The notes: generated by a model not told the origin, from the letters alone. A stretch of 60,191 bases of DNA from Megasphaera sp. MJR8396C (GCF_001546855.1 NZ_KQ958184.1:1-60191); one strand, 5' to 3'; counted from the stretch's first letter, positions 9,198 through 18,843 are shown. Translations and numbers: made by a program.

Positions 9198-10484
9198 TTA
9201 GATCGAAGCCAGGGCTTTTTCGACGGCCGTTAAGAGGTCTTCGATGTTTTCGAGGCCGATGGAGATGCGGACCGTGCCCGGCGTGATGCCGCAGGCGCGC
9301 TGGGCTTCTTCAGAAAGCTGCTGGTGGGTCGTCGAAGCGGGGTGAACGAGGAGCGACTTGGAGTCGCCGACGTTGGCCAGATCCGAGAAGATATCGGCGC
9401 TGTCGATGAATTTGCGGGCAGCCGTGTAGCCGTCTTTGAGTTCAAAGGAGAAGATGGAGCCCGTTCCCTTGGGGAAGTATTTCTGAGCCAATTTGTAGTA
9501 CGGCGAAGACGGCAGGGACGGATAGTTGACCTTGGCGACTTTCGGACTATTTTCTAAGAAATCGGCGATTTTCTGGGCATTTTCAACGTGGCGTTCGATG
9601 CGAAGCGACAGCGATTCAAGGCCCTGGATGAGGAGCCAGGCGTTGAAGGGGCTGATGCAGGCGCCGAGGTCGCGGAGGGCTTTGGCGCGGATGCGGGTGA
9701 CGAAACCAGCGCCGGGAATGTCTTTGGCGAAGTTGACGCCGTTGTAGGACGGATCGGGCGAAGCGAAGTCTTGGAAGCGGCCCGATGCAGCCCAGTCGAA
9801 TTTGCCGTTTTCAACGATGAGGCCGCCTAAGGTCGTGCCGTGGCCGCCGATGAATTTCGTAGCCGAGTGGACGACGACGTCAGCGCCGTGATCGAGAGGA
9901 CGGAAGAGGTACGGCGTAGCAAAGGTATTGTCGACGATGACCGGCAGGCCGTTTTCATGGGCAATGGCAGCGATGGCTTCGAAGTCGGGAATGTTGATGG
10001 CCGGATTGCCGAGGCTTTCGAGGTAGATGGCCTTGGTCTTGTCGTTGATCTGTTTGGCAAAGGACTGCGGATCATCGGGATCGGCAAAGTGCGTCGTAAT
10101 GCCCAAATGTTTAAAGGTTTCGGTGAACAGTTCAACCGTGCCGCCATACAGGGTCGGAGCGGCGATGATTTCGTCGCCGGCACCGGCTAAGTTGATGATC
10201 GAGTAGGCAATTGCCGAGGCGCCGCTGGCCGTAGCCAGGCCGGCCGTGCCGTTTTCAAGAGCGGCGATTCGTTTTTCCAGGACGTCCTGGGTTGGATTGG
10301 TCAAGCGGCTGTAGATGAAGCCCGGATCTTTCAAGGCGAAGCGGTCTTCGGCCTGCTGGGTATCTTTAAAGACGTAAGATGTCGTCTGGTAAATCGGAAC
10401 GGCACGGGAACCCGTCGTCGGATCCGGAACCTGACCTGCATGCTGTTGTAACGTTTCGAATTTGTAGTTTTTGTTTTCGCTCAT
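9198..10484 (-). CDS. metY: O-acetylhomoserine sulfhydrylase
   Basis: A 428-residue PLP enzyme of the Cys/Met metabolism family that makes homocysteine from O-acetylhomoserine and sulfide. The PLP lysine is K210 in [12 protein letters not shown], and the N-terminal [11 protein letters not shown] and [12 protein letters not shown] blocks are typical of the MetY branch. ATG 10484 with GGGGG upstream is the start; the longer frame to 10595 runs into the T-box leader and is not credible. It is first in the metY-metA operon and is predicted to be induced when tRNA-Met is uncharged. Confidence 0.95.
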   Translation of the reverse strand: MSENKNYKFETLQQHAGQVPDPTTGSRAVPIYQTTSYVFKDTQQAEDRFALKDPGFIYSRLTNPTQDVLEKRIAALENGTAGLATASGASAIAYSIINLAGAGDEIIAAPTLYGGTVELFTETFKHLGITTHFADPDDPQSFAKQINDKTKAIYLESLGNPAINIPDFEAIAAIAHENGLPVIVDNTFATPYLFRPLDHGADVVVHSATKFIGGHGTTLGGLIVENGKFDWAASGRFQDFASPDPSYNGVNFAKDIPGAGFVTRIRAKALRDLGACISPFNAWLLIQGLESLSLRIERHVENAQKIADFLENSPKVAKVNYPSLPSSPYYKLAQKYFPKGTGSIFSFELKDGYTAARKFIDSADIFSDLANVGDSKSLLVHPASTTHQQLSEEAQRACGITPGTVRISIGLENIEDLLTAVEKALASI

Positions 10485-10545
10485 AATACATTTCCCCCTG
10501 ATATTTAAAAAAATATAATGTAGTATAAACTTGAAAGCCTTGTAA

Positions 10546-10828
10546 TAAAAAAAGCTTCCATCCCTATGTAAGGGACGGAAGCACCGTGATACCACCCAAT
10601 TTCACCTATCCTTCGCAGGATAAGCCTCTTCAGGTACGCAGGCAAAACTGCCCTCAATACCATAGCACTGTAACGGGTGCGCCCGGACGGTCTAATTATT
10701 CGACCAGCCTGCTCGGAGTCCATCTTCCACCATGCTTCTTGCTTTCCCTTTCACCGAATCGGGAACTCTCTGTGCCAAGTCCTATCGTGTACTCTTCTCT
10801 TCATTGCAACACTATCAAGTTGTTGACG
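10546..10828 (-). promoter_or_regulatory. T-box leader of metY-metA, Met specifier
   Basis: On the minus strand the T-box sequence GGGTGGTATCACGG lies at 10597-10584. A terminator hairpin follows at 10582-10546 (GCTTCCGTCCCTTACATAGG opens it) with a T run. In stem I the segment GAAGATGGACTCC puts ATG (10723-10721) in the specifier position, matching the methionine genes downstream. Uncharged tRNA-Met would stabilise the antiterminator. Confidence 0.88.
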
Positions 10829-10830
10829 TA

Positions 10831-10859
10831 AGTCTATCACCAAATGAAGGCCTTGTCAA
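10831..10859 (-). promoter_or_regulatory. Promoter of the met T-box transcript
   Basis: On the minus strand TTGACA (10859-10854), a 17-bp spacer and TAGACT (10836-10831) lie just upstream of stem I of the T-box. Confidence 0.75.
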
Positions 10860-10860
10860 A

Positions 10861-11037
10861 TAATTTTTCGAAAAAAATAAAAGAAATTTTAGGTTAAACG
10901 TTCTAATATAAAGGTACTGCTTAAATATATAATGATATATACGGTATGCGAAAGATGTATCGACGATTATGCCCAAGGAGAAATGCCGCTTTCCTCGGGC
11001 GGAAGGCGGGGAATAGCTGAAAAAAGTAAAATAATTG
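10861..11037. other. Intergenic gap before the rplM promoter
   Basis: AT-rich sequence between two divergent promoters. No reading frame, hairpin or repeat worth naming was seen. Confidence 0.5.
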
Positions 11038-11066
11038 TTGACAAGGACCGGTGAAATCTGTAAAAT
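11038..11066 (+). promoter_or_regulatory. Promoter of rplM-rpsI, followed by a ~90-nt leader
   Basis: TTGACA (11038-11043), a 17-bp spacer and TAAAAT (11061-11066) form a near-consensus promoter. The leader up to 11159 includes ACTTGGACTCCATTAGCCCC and could be an L13 autoregulatory leader, which exists in Firmicutes. I could not confirm its fold. Confidence 0.75.
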
Positions 11067-11159
11067 AAATAAGTAAGCTTTTCACTTGGACTCCATTAGC
11101 CCCGGAGAAAGAGCACCAAAAGCTTGGTCAGTTAGTTAATCAGGGAGGAATTACACAGC

Positions 11160-11600
11160 ATGAAAACTACATTTATGGCCAATGCAGGCAACATCGAACG
11201 TAAATGGTTTGTTGTTGACGCTGAAGGCCAGACATTAGGCCGTCTTGCTGCCGAAGTAGCTAAAGTTCTTCGGGGAAAACATAAACCTACTTTTACCCCG
11301 CATGTCGATACAGGCGATTTTGTAATTGTAGTCAACGCAGCAAAAGTTAAATTGACTGGTAAGAAATTAATCCAGAAGACCTATTTCCATCATTCCGGTT
11401 ATCCCGGTGGATCTAAATTCACTCAGGCCGGCCATCTGCTCGAAACGCGGCCGGAACGTGTTGTTGAAATGGCAGTTCGCGGTATGCTCCCGAAAAATAA
11501 ATTGGGTGAACAGATGTACCGTAAACTGAACGTCTATGCAGGCGCTGAACATCCGCATCAGGCTCAGCAACCTGAAGTTTTGAAGTTAAACATTCGCTAA
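11160..11600 (+). CDS. rplM: 50S ribosomal protein L13
   Basis: A 146-residue L13, an early assembly protein of the large subunit. The N-terminal [16 protein letters not shown], the central GDFVIVVNA and the C-terminal [13 protein letters not shown] are all family hallmarks. A GGGAGGA at 11143-11149 precedes ATG 11160. It is followed 22 bp later by rpsI in the near-universal rplM-rpsI arrangement. Confidence 0.98.
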   Translation: MKTTFMANAGNIERKWFVVDAEGQTLGRLAAEVAKVLRGKHKPTFTPHVDTGDFVIVVNAAKVKLTGKKLIQKTYFHHSGYPGGSKFTQAGHLLETRPERVVEMAVRGMLPKNKLGEQMYRKLNVYAGAEHPHQAQQPEVLKLNIR

Positions 11601-11622
11601 TTAATACCGGGAGGAAGATTTC

Positions 11623-12015
11623 ATGGCAGTAGCACAGTACTACGGCACTGGCCGTAGAAAGACATCCGTTGCTAGAGTTCGTCTGGTTCCGGGTCAGGGT
11701 AATATCACCGTCAATAAAAAAGAATTGAACGAATATTTCGGTCGTAAAACGCTGGAATTGGTTATTAAACAGCCCCTCGTACTCACAGGTGTAACCGAAC
11801 AGTACGACGTCATCGCTGACGTTAAGGGCGGCGGCCCGTCCGGCCAGGCCGGCGCAATCCGCCACGGCATCAGCCGCGCTCTGTTGGAAGTCGACAGCGA
11901 TTTCCGTCAGGCTCTGAAAAAAGCTGGTTTCCTCACGCGTGACCCGCGTGAAAAAGAACGCCGCAAATACGGCCTCAAGAAAGCTCGTAAAGCTTCTCAG
12001 TTCTCGAAACGTTAA
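11623..12015 (+). CDS. rpsI: 30S ribosomal protein S9
   Basis: A 130-residue S9. The opening [16 protein letters not shown] and the [15 protein letters not shown] block are diagnostic. The basic tail ends in SKR, which reaches the P-site tRNA in the small subunit. A GGGAGGA precedes ATG 11623. It is second in the rplM operon, which ends at paired terminators. Confidence 0.98.
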   Translation: MAVAQYYGTGRRKTSVARVRLVPGQGNITVNKKELNEYFGRKTLELVIKQPLVLTGVTEQYDVIADVKGGGPSGQAGAIRHGISRALLEVDSDFRQALKKAGFLTRDPREKERRKYGLKKARKASQFSKR

Positions 12016-12052
12016 TATTTTTCCAAGATATTTTCGTCAAACCTATGCAATT

Positions 12053-12099
12053 AAAAAGGGGTATCTCACAATGGATTTCCATTCTGGGACCCCTTTTTT
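12053..12099 (+). terminator. First terminator after rpsI
   Basis: AAAAGGGGT and ACCCCTTTT enclose an inner AATGGA/TCCATT hairpin and end in a T run. Confidence 0.85.
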
Positions 12100-12136
12100 G
12101 TATCTTTTTGAAGGGAAGCCCTTGGTTGACCGAAAG

Positions 12137-12165
12137 GGTCCCGGCACGTGGTGCGGGGCCTTTTT
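12137..12165 (+). terminator. Second, GC-rich terminator after rpsI
   Basis: GGTCCC pairs with GGGGCC and GCAC with GTGC (one bulged G), followed by five T. This makes a tandem terminator pair that insulates the alcohol dehydrogenase gene. Confidence 0.65.
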
Positions 12166-12253
12166 GGCGTAGGGAAAACTGGCCTCAGGGCCTCAAAGAT
12201 GATAAAATGGATAAGAAAATAAACTAGTGATTTGCCGTGAAGGGGGACTTCGT

Positions 12254-13339
12254 ATGTTTACCTATTATATGCCGACGCAGGTGTTTTTTGGAAAAGGCTG
12301 TATTGCTGAATCCGGTCAGGTCTTAGCCGATTTGGGGAAGCGGGCCTTATTGGTCACGGGCCGCCATTCGGCCAAGGTCAACGGCTCTCAGGATGCCTTT
12401 ACCGGAAAACTCGATGAATTGGGCATTTCTTGGTATCTGTTTGACGATGTTGAAAACAACCCTTCTATCGATACGATTCGAAGAGCGGCTGCTTTTGCCA
12501 AGGAGAAAGGCGTTGATTTCGTTGTCGGTATCGGCGGCGGTTCACCCATGGATGCCGCTAAGGCCATTGCCCTTCTCTGCACGGATGATCTCGATGATGA
12601 ACAACTTTTCAAGGGGCCTTATAAAAAGCCTCTGCCCATCGTGGCCGTGCCGACGACAGCCGGAACGGGGAGCGAAGTGACCAAAGTCAGCGTCCTCACC
12701 AACGTTCATGCCGGGACCAAGCAGTCCATCAATACGCCTTTGATTTTCCCGGTCTATGCCTTTGCCGACCCGTCCTTTACGGAAAGCGTATCTCAGACGG
12801 TTACCATCGATACGGCCATCGATGCCTTGAGCCATGCGGTGGAAGGCTATATGTCGAAACTCTCGACGCCTATGAGTGACGTTTGGGCTGAAGAAGCCAT
12901 GCGCTTTATCGGCCTCCATCTGACCGACTTGAAGGGCGCTATCGCCTATCCCGTCCGAGAAGACCTGCTCTACGGTTCCATGCTGGCCGGCCTTACGATT
13001 GCCCAGACCGGGACGACCATGGTTCACAGCATGGGCTACATGCTGACCTATTATCGCGGTATTACCCACGGCCGGGCTAACGGCCTCCTTTTGCCGGCTT
13101 ATATGAAGCTCATGGAAGAATCGATGGCGGACAAGGCCGAACGGGTCTGGTCCATCCTCGGCCTTTCCGGGAGCGATGATTTTGCGGCCCTCATGAAAGA
13201 CCTTATGGGCGACACCGTCGGCCTTAAAGATGATGAAATTAAAAAATTCGTGACCATGACCATGCCGACCAGCGGCATCAAGCGGACGCCTTATGACGTA
13301 ACGGCCGCTGATTTGACGACGATTTACAAAGCGCTGTAA
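12254..13339 (+). CDS. Iron-containing alcohol dehydrogenase
   Basis: A 361-residue group III alcohol dehydrogenase, close in layout to NAD(P)H-dependent butanol dehydrogenases that reduce aldehydes to alcohols in fermenters. The nucleotide site shows GGGSPMDAAK near residues 90-99. Metal ligands are expected in DTAIDALSHAVEGY and in the MVHSMGYML / ITHGRANG histidines. ATG 12254 with AGGGGG upstream is the start; the frame from 12227 adds nine residues without a better ribosome-binding site. It stands between the ribosomal operon terminators and the U32 gene. The exact substrate cannot be told. Confidence 0.9.
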   Translation: MFTYYMPTQVFFGKGCIAESGQVLADLGKRALLVTGRHSAKVNGSQDAFTGKLDELGISWYLFDDVENNPSIDTIRRAAAFAKEKGVDFVVGIGGGSPMDAAKAIALLCTDDLDDEQLFKGPYKKPLPIVAVPTTAGTGSEVTKVSVLTNVHAGTKQSINTPLIFPVYAFADPSFTESVSQTVTIDTAIDALSHAVEGYMSKLSTPMSDVWAEEAMRFIGLHLTDLKGAIAYPVREDLLYGSMLAGLTIAQTGTTMVHSMGYMLTYYRGITHGRANGLLLPAYMKLMEESMADKAERVWSILGLSGSDDFAALMKDLMGDTVGLKDDEIKKFVTMTMPTSGIKRTPYDVTAADLTTIYKAL

Positions 13340-13374
13340 TCGGGCCGGGCCTGATTCAGTATAGGAGGAATAGT

Positions 13375-15567
13375 ATGGCAGAATTATTAGCGCCGGCAGG
13401 CTCTTTGGATAACGTACTTACGGCCATTGATGCCGGTGCCGATGCCGTTTATTTTGGCGGTAAGAGCTTCAATGCCCGCCGCTTTGCACATAATCTCGAC
13501 GATGATGAAATCGTCCAAGCCGTAAAAACGGCTCATTTATTTGGCGTAAAAGTATACGTCACGGTCAATATTCTCATGGCCGATACAGAACTCGAGGCCC
13601 TGACGGCCTATTTACAGTCCCTCGATGCGGCCGGTGTCGACGGCATCATCGTCCAGGACCTGGCCGTAGCTCTCCTGGCCCGGCGCGTCGTGCCCAACCT
13701 GCCCCTGCACGGCAGTACGCAGATGACCGTTGCCGATGCGGACGGCGTCCGCTTCTTGGAAGAGAACGGCTTTACGCAGGCTGTCTTATCCCGTGAATTA
13801 TCCCTTGCTGAGATACAATCCGTCTGCGCATCTTCGCCCCTGGCTATTGAAGTCTTTATCCACGGGGCGTCCTGCATGGCCTATTCCGGCCAGTGCCTGA
13901 TGAGCAGCTTCCTCGGCGGCCGCAGCGGCAATCGCGGTGCCTGTGCCCAGCCCTGCCGTCAGCCTTATACCTTGGTCCGCGACGGCAAAGAAGTCATGAA
14001 ACAAGAGGCTTACGTGCTCAGTCTCAAGGACTTAAAGGCCCTCGATTATATCGACGACCTCCTCGATGCCGGCGTCACGTCTTTTAAAATAGAAGGCCGT
14101 ATGAAAGGCGATACCTACGTGCGGACTGTGGTTACGGCCTACCGCAAGGTCATCGACGCCCATTACAGCAGCCCCAAGGCTCGCAAAAAGGCCCATGCCG
14201 AAGCGCAGGCCTTATTGACGGCGGCCTTTAACCGCAGCTATCAGGACGATTTTTTGGCAGATACGGTCAGCCGTCGGACCTTGACCGAGAAGAATCCTTC
14301 GGGACGGCAGACGGCAGACGATGCCGCCATCGGTCTGACGCGAAAGCTGCCCATTTACGCCTACGTCGACGTCGATGGAGAAGGGCGATTGACACTTACG
14401 GTTTGGGATGAAAAAGCCCATACGGCAGTCGTTACGGCAGACTTTCAGCCGCAGCCGGCTTCGAAGCGTCCGGCAACGATCGATTACCTGAAAAAACAGC
14501 TGGGCCGTCTTGGTGAGACGCCCTTTGCCCTTACGGAAGTGACGGCCTGGGATGAAACCAAGATGATCCCGGCCAGCGTCCTGAACGAACTGCGCCGAGA
14601 CGCTGTCGCCAAGCTGACGGAAACGATTTTGGATGACTACCAGCGGCCGGCAGCCGGAACGGCGGCACCTATGCTGGAAAGGGCCGATGTGCCGCAAAAA
14701 GGCAAGGCCATGGAACTCGTCGTCCGCTGTGATACCGTCGACGCCGTCAGGGCAGCGGCTGAACAGGGGGCTGACATCATCATTTTTGGCGGCGAATCGT
14801 ACCACCATCGTCCGTTCCTTAATGCAGACTGGCAGCAAGCCGTGAAGGCGGCTCACGATCACCAGACGGCCTTATGGGCCGGGACGCCGCGCATCGTCGA
14901 CGAAAGCCACCGGGCTGCTGTACAGCAGGAACTCGAACGGGCCGTCGATTCCGGCATCGATGGGATCTACGCCGGGGCCATGGCCGTCTTTACCATGGCG
15001 AAAAGAGTCGGAAAAGGCCTTCCCGTAAGGACCGACTGGTCCCTCAATATCTTTAACAGTCAGGCCGCGTCGGCCTATGCCGCCCTGGGCTGCCAAAGCG
15101 TCACGGCGTCTTTGGAAGCAACATTGCGCCAGATGCGCGATATGGCCCGCAAGGATCCTTGTCCCATTGAAGCCGTCGTAGAAGGGCGGGTGGAAATGAT
15201 GGTCACCGAATCGTGCGTCATCTCGTCCTTTGCCGGCAATGGCCAAAAGAAAGGCTGTCCCAACATTTGCCAAGGCGGGGCCTACGCCCTGCGTGACCGG
15301 CGGGATGAAGATTTTCCCGTCGCCACCGACCAGTATTGCCGCAACCATATCTTAAACAGCCGTGACCTCGACATGGCGCCCTACTATAAAGACCTCGTCC
15401 GGGCCGGTCTCGCTGCCATTCGCATTGAAGGCCGGGGCCGCAGTCCTAAGTGGCTGGCCGAACAGGTTTCCCGCTATCGCCGTCTCTGTGACGGGACGGA
15501 AACCCTGGTCTTGGGAAAAGAAGACCAGACCGTTACCCGGGGCCACTTCTTTCACGGAATTTTATAA
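13375..15567 (+). CDS. U32-family protein with two U32-like halves (rRNA/tRNA hydroxylation type)
   Basis: A 730-residue protein of the U32 'peptidase' family. The N-terminal half (about 1-270) has the U32 signature LLAPAGS...ADAVYFGG, the KIEGRMKGDTYVRTVV block and clustered cysteines (ASCMAYSGQC, GACAQPC) that may bind Fe-S. A DUF3656-like middle follows (about 300-430). The C-terminal third (about 470-720) repeats the pattern in degenerate form (AAAEQGADIIIFGG, CVISS, KKGCPNIC, IRIEGRGRSP). Relatives such as E. coli RlhA and TrhP hydroxylate cytidine in 23S rRNA or uridine in tRNA, so RNA hydroxylation is more likely than proteolysis. It is 18 bp upstream of mutS2. Confidence 0.85.
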   Translation: MAELLAPAGSLDNVLTAIDAGADAVYFGGKSFNARRFAHNLDDDEIVQAVKTAHLFGVKVYVTVNILMADTELEALTAYLQSLDAAGVDGIIVQDLAVALLARRVVPNLPLHGSTQMTVADADGVRFLEENGFTQAVLSRELSLAEIQSVCASSPLAIEVFIHGASCMAYSGQCLMSSFLGGRSGNRGACAQPCRQPYTLVRDGKEVMKQEAYVLSLKDLKALDYIDDLLDAGVTSFKIEGRMKGDTYVRTVVTAYRKVIDAHYSSPKARKKAHAEAQALLTAAFNRSYQDDFLADTVSRRTLTEKNPSGRQTADDAAIGLTRKLPIYAYVDVDGEGRLTLTVWDEKAHTAVVTADFQPQPASKRPATIDYLKKQLGRLGETPFALTEVTAWDETKMIPASVLNELRRDAVAKLTETILDDYQRPAAGTAAPMLERADVPQKGKAMELVVRCDTVDAVRAAAEQGADIIIFGGESYHHRPFLNADWQQAVKAAHDHQTALWAGTPRIVDESHRAAVQQELERAVDSGIDGIYAGAMAVFTMAKRVGKGLPVRTDWSLNIFNSQAASAYAALGCQSVTASLEATLRQMRDMARKDPCPIEAVVEGRVEMMVTESCVISSFAGNGQKKGCPNICQGGAYALRDRRDEDFPVATDQYCRNHILNSRDLDMAPYYKDLVRAGLAAIRIEGRGRSPKWLAEQVSRYRRLCDGTETLVLGKEDQTVTRGHFFHGIL

Positions 15568-15585
15568 TACAGGAGCAACCAATAG

Positions 15586-17952
15586 ATGAATAAACGAAGT
15601 ATGAGAATTTTGGGATTTTACCAGGTTCAGCACATGTTGGTGCGCCTGGCGCCGTCCCGCTTGTCCAAGGAAATCGCCCGTCGCCTCAAACCGATGAGCG
15701 ATGCCGAGGCCATCGACCGGCAGCTGACCGATACGGAAGAAGCCGTCCGCTGCACCCAGACCGAGACCAGTACTCCTTTTGGCGGCATCGTCGATATCCG
15801 GCCGGCCCTGGAAAAAGCCAAGCGGGAAGTCACCCTTGATTCTCATGAGTGTATCGATATATGGAACAACCTTCAGCATTATGGTGAAATCAGTTCCTTT
15901 TTTGCCGATCGGGCCGGGGAGTACCCCCATCTGGCCGAACAGGCCGGCGTCATCGGCGACTTTTCGCAGCTCTCCCATGCCTTTGCCACGGTCTTTGACA
16001 ATAACCGCCAGATCCGCGACAATGCATCGCCCCAGCTGATGCGCCTTCGCAGCCGTATCGTAGAACTGGAACGGCAGACCAAGCGCTACGTCAATAACGT
16101 CCTGCAAAATAAAGAATATCAGAAATATTTCCAAGATGCCCTGGTCACGGTGCGCAACAACCGCTACGTCATTCCCATCAAGCAGGAATACCGCCACGCC
16201 TTTCCCGGCATCGTCCACGATACGTCAGCCAGCGGTTCGACCCTCTACATCGAACCCTTGGCCATCGTCAATGCCAATAATGACCTGCAGTCGGCCCGCA
16301 TTGAAGAAACGCGGGAAATCGAACGCATTTTCCGCCGCCTGACGGCTAAGGTCCAACAGCAGTATACCGACCTCCACGACAGCACCCTGTGTGTCGGTCA
16401 GCTGGAATTTATCTTTGCCAAAGCCCAGCTCGCCCGGCAGATGAAGGCCTGCCGTCCCGGCGTATCCAAGACGCGGCAGATCAAGCTCATTCAGGCCCGT
16501 CATCCCCTCATCGATGCCAAGTACGTCGTGCCCAACACCATCGTCCTCGGCGGCGACTACCGGATCCTGCTCATTACCGGCTCCAACACCGGCGGCAAGA
16601 CCGTATCCATGAAAACCCTGGGTCTCTTGGTCCTCATGCATCAGGCAGGCCTCTTCATTCCCGTCGAAGAATCGTCAGAACTGCCTGTCTTCCGCGACGT
16701 CTTTTCCGATATCGGCGACGAACAGGATATTTCTCAGAACCTGAGTACCTTTTCCAGCCACATGAAGCAGCTGGTCTATATCTTGAAGCACTGCGGTCCG
16801 GACGACCTTATCCTGGCCGACGAACTGGGCTCCGGGACCGACCCGGCAGAAGGCAGCGCCATTGCCATTGCCATTTTGGACTCCCTCTATCAGAAGGAAT
16901 CCTACGTCATGGTCACGACCCATTACAACGATTTAAAAAATTACGCCTACAATACGCCGGGCATTGAAAACGGCCACGTCGAATTCGATATGGAAACGCT
17001 GAAGCCGACGTATAAGCTGCGCATCGGTTCGGCCGGCAGTTCCCACGCCTTCAGCATCAGTGAACGCCTGGGCATGCCGAAGACTGTCCTCGAAAAGGCC
17101 AAGGAACTGCGCAGCAAGGCCCAGGACATGGATATGGAAAAGGTCCTGACCCAGCTCAATGCCCAGGCCAAGAAGCTGGACGAAGAACAGGCAGAACTGG
17201 CCTATCGCCTGAAAGAGGCACGGAAACTGGAAGACGACCTGCGCCGGGAAAAAGACAAGGTCACGTCCAAGCGGCAGGACATCATCGATGCCAGCCGCCG
17301 CGATGCCGTCGACCTCAAGCGCAGCCTTCGCGTCGAAGCTGAAAAGATCATCCGCGAACTCAAGGCCCAGACCAAGGAAGATACGACGGACCGCGAAAAG
17401 GCACGGGCTATCGAACAAGCCCGACGGGCCATCCAGCAGATTTCCCTGCCCGAAGCGGAAAAGCCGCACCGCGATCCCATTGACCGCAGCCAGTTAAAAG
17501 TTGGCCAGCAAGTCTTCGTCAATACCTTGGGCAGCATCGGCACCGTCGAAGAAATGGGCAGCAAACAGCTGACCGTGTCCCTGCGGGGCATGACGGTCCG
17601 CGTCAAATTCAGCGACGTCAGCGCACCGTACCTTGACGAATTGAAGAAAGAAAAACAGGCGGAAAAGAAGGCCGCTGCCAGCTCTTCCTATCGGCCTATC
17701 CGCTCGTCTCGCGTGGCGACGGAACTCAACATCATCGGCAAGACCTTCAGCGAAGCCCTGCCCGATGTCGAACGCTTCCTCGACCAGGCCCTGGCCGCCG
17801 GTTTCAGTCCGGTAAAGATCATCCACGGCAAGGGAAGCGGGGCCCTGCGCCGCCAGATCCACTCCTTTTTGGACGACCAGCCCTTTGTCAAAAAGTATCA
17901 ACTCGACGACGTCGACGGCGGCGGTGCCGGCGTTACCTTAGTTTATTTTTAA
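15586..17952 (+). CDS. mutS2: Endonuclease MutS2
   Basis: A 788-residue MutS2. The core carries the Walker A motif GSNTGGKT at 332-339 and the ABC-type signature region ISQNLSTFSSH with DELGSGTD downstream. A long charged coiled coil follows at about 510-630. The C-terminal Smr nuclease domain (about 710-788) has the LNIIG and IHGKGSGAL motifs. MutS2 acts on branched DNA and on collided ribosomes and does not do mismatch repair. There is no MutS N-terminal mismatch domain, as expected. It is followed by a strong terminator. Confidence 0.96.
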   Translation: MNKRSMRILGFYQVQHMLVRLAPSRLSKEIARRLKPMSDAEAIDRQLTDTEEAVRCTQTETSTPFGGIVDIRPALEKAKREVTLDSHECIDIWNNLQHYGEISSFFADRAGEYPHLAEQAGVIGDFSQLSHAFATVFDNNRQIRDNASPQLMRLRSRIVELERQTKRYVNNVLQNKEYQKYFQDALVTVRNNRYVIPIKQEYRHAFPGIVHDTSASGSTLYIEPLAIVNANNDLQSARIEETREIERIFRRLTAKVQQQYTDLHDSTLCVGQLEFIFAKAQLARQMKACRPGVSKTRQIKLIQARHPLIDAKYVVPNTIVLGGDYRILLITGSNTGGKTVSMKTLGLLVLMHQAGLFIPVEESSELPVFRDVFSDIGDEQDISQNLSTFSSHMKQLVYILKHCGPDDLILADELGSGTDPAEGSAIAIAILDSLYQKESYVMVTTHYNDLKNYAYNTPGIENGHVEFDMETLKPTYKLRIGSAGSSHAFSISERLGMPKTVLEKAKELRSKAQDMDMEKVLTQLNAQAKKLDEEQAELAYRLKEARKLEDDLRREKDKVTSKRQDIIDASRRDAVDLKRSLRVEAEKIIRELKAQTKEDTTDREKARAIEQARRAIQQISLPEAEKPHRDPIDRSQLKVGQQVFVNTLGSIGTVEEMGSKQLTVSLRGMTVRVKFSDVSAPYLDELKKEKQAEKKAAASSSYRPIRSSRVATELNIIGKTFSEALPDVERFLDQALAAGFSPVKIIHGKGSGALRRQIHSFLDDQPFVKKYQLDDVDGGGAGVTLVYF

Positions 17953-17958
17953 TTACGA

Positions 17959-18006
17959 TCTCCTTCCTCTCGATGAGTATTTTCATCGAGGGGAGGGAGC
18001 TTTTTT
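17959..18006 (+). terminator. Terminator of mutS2
   Basis: A long near-perfect stem (CTCCTTCCTCTCGATGA with TCATCGAGGGGAGGGAG) with a short loop runs into six T. Confidence 0.9.
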
Positions 18007-18016
18007 ATAAAACGAA

Positions 18017-18080
18017 TTGACAAGGATAATGTAATATGATATATTACATCTAGAATAAATGTAACTAAAGATATTACAAC
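18017..18080 (+). promoter_or_regulatory. Promoter overlapped by two palindromic operators
   Basis: TTGACA (18017-18022), 17 bp and TATATT (18040-18045) form the promoter. A perfect palindrome, ATGTAATAT-GAT-ATATTACAT, covers the -10 region (18029-18049). A second, degenerate copy (ATGTAA ... TATTACA, 18059-18079) lies downstream, with a further half-site TATTACA near 18120. This looks like repression by a dimeric winged-helix regulator not encoded next to it. Confidence 0.65.
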
Positions 18081-18143
18081 TAACGACGGATCATCGCCGA
18101 GGTTTATGATGGAATAAGGTATTACAAACAGAAGGAGTGTTGT

Positions 18144-18785
18144 ATGATGACGAAAAAAATCGCGGTCTTAGCAGCTAGTGGAAAAGTATCTCGCAAGGTG
18201 ATTACGGAAGCGGTTAAACGAGGCTTTGACGTAACGGCTTTTGCCCGGAAACCGGAAAACATGACCGATGCCCAGCATTACGTCCAGAAAGATATTGCCG
18301 ACTTGACGGCCGATGACTTGAAAGGCTTCGATGCCGTCGTCAACGGTTTTGGCACCTGGTCGCCAGAAACGCTGCCCCAGCATTCGACGCTGACCGAACA
18401 CCTGTGCAGCATCCTCAGCGGCAGCCCGGTCCGTCTGCTCATCGTCGGCGGTGCCGGATCCCTCTTTGTCGACAAAGAACACACGACGACTTTGATGGAA
18501 ACGCCGGACTTCCCTGATGACTACAAACCCGTTGCCGGGGCCATGGGCCAGGCGTTGACCGGACTGCGCCGTCATGACGACGTCAACTGGACTTATGTCA
18601 GCCCGGCTGCTGATTTTCGTGCCGATGGCGAACGGACCGGAAAGTACATCCTGGCCGGTGAAGAATTTACCTTGAACGGCAAAGGCGAATCGATCATTTC
18701 CTATGCCGATTACGCCATCGCCATGGTCGATGAAATCGAAAAGGGGAACCACATCAAGCAGCGCATCAGCGTCGTCGAAGCATAA
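18144..18785 (+). CDS. NAD(P)H-binding atypical short-chain dehydrogenase
   Basis: A 213-residue NmrA/biliverdin-reductase-like Rossmann protein. The N-terminus KKIAVLAASGKVSRKVI is a dinucleotide loop (the typical GATG is replaced by AASG). The central LLIVGGAGSLF and TYVSPAADF blocks match YwnB-type NAD(P)-dependent oxidoreductases. The reaction is unknown. ATG 18144 or 18147 could start it; GAAGGAG at 18131-18137 supports either. The palindromic operators over its promoter suggest induction by a redox or electrophile signal. Confidence 0.8.
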   Translation: MMTKKIAVLAASGKVSRKVITEAVKRGFDVTAFARKPENMTDAQHYVQKDIADLTADDLKGFDAVVNGFGTWSPETLPQHSTLTEHLCSILSGSPVRLLIVGGAGSLFVDKEHTTTLMETPDFPDDYKPVAGAMGQALTGLRRHDDVNWTYVSPAADFRADGERTGKYILAGEEFTLNGKGESIISYADYAIAMVDEIEKGNHIKQRISVVEA

Positions 18786-18796
18786 GGACTTCCATA

Positions 18797-18834
18797 GAAA
18801 AAGCTTCCATGATTTTTCATGGAAGCTTTTTTTG
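18797..18834. terminator. Bidirectional terminator
   Basis: AAAGCTTCCATGA and TCATGGAAGCTTT make a 13-bp stem with A and T runs on either side, between two convergent redox genes. Confidence 0.9.
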
Positions 18835-18843
18835 CGTCTGCGC

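Noticed and set aside
10485-10595. N-terminal extension of metY
   Set aside because: It crosses the T-box terminator and has no ribosome-binding site.
12045-12227. Small frame after rpsI
   Set aside because: It runs through two terminators and lacks a ribosome-binding site.
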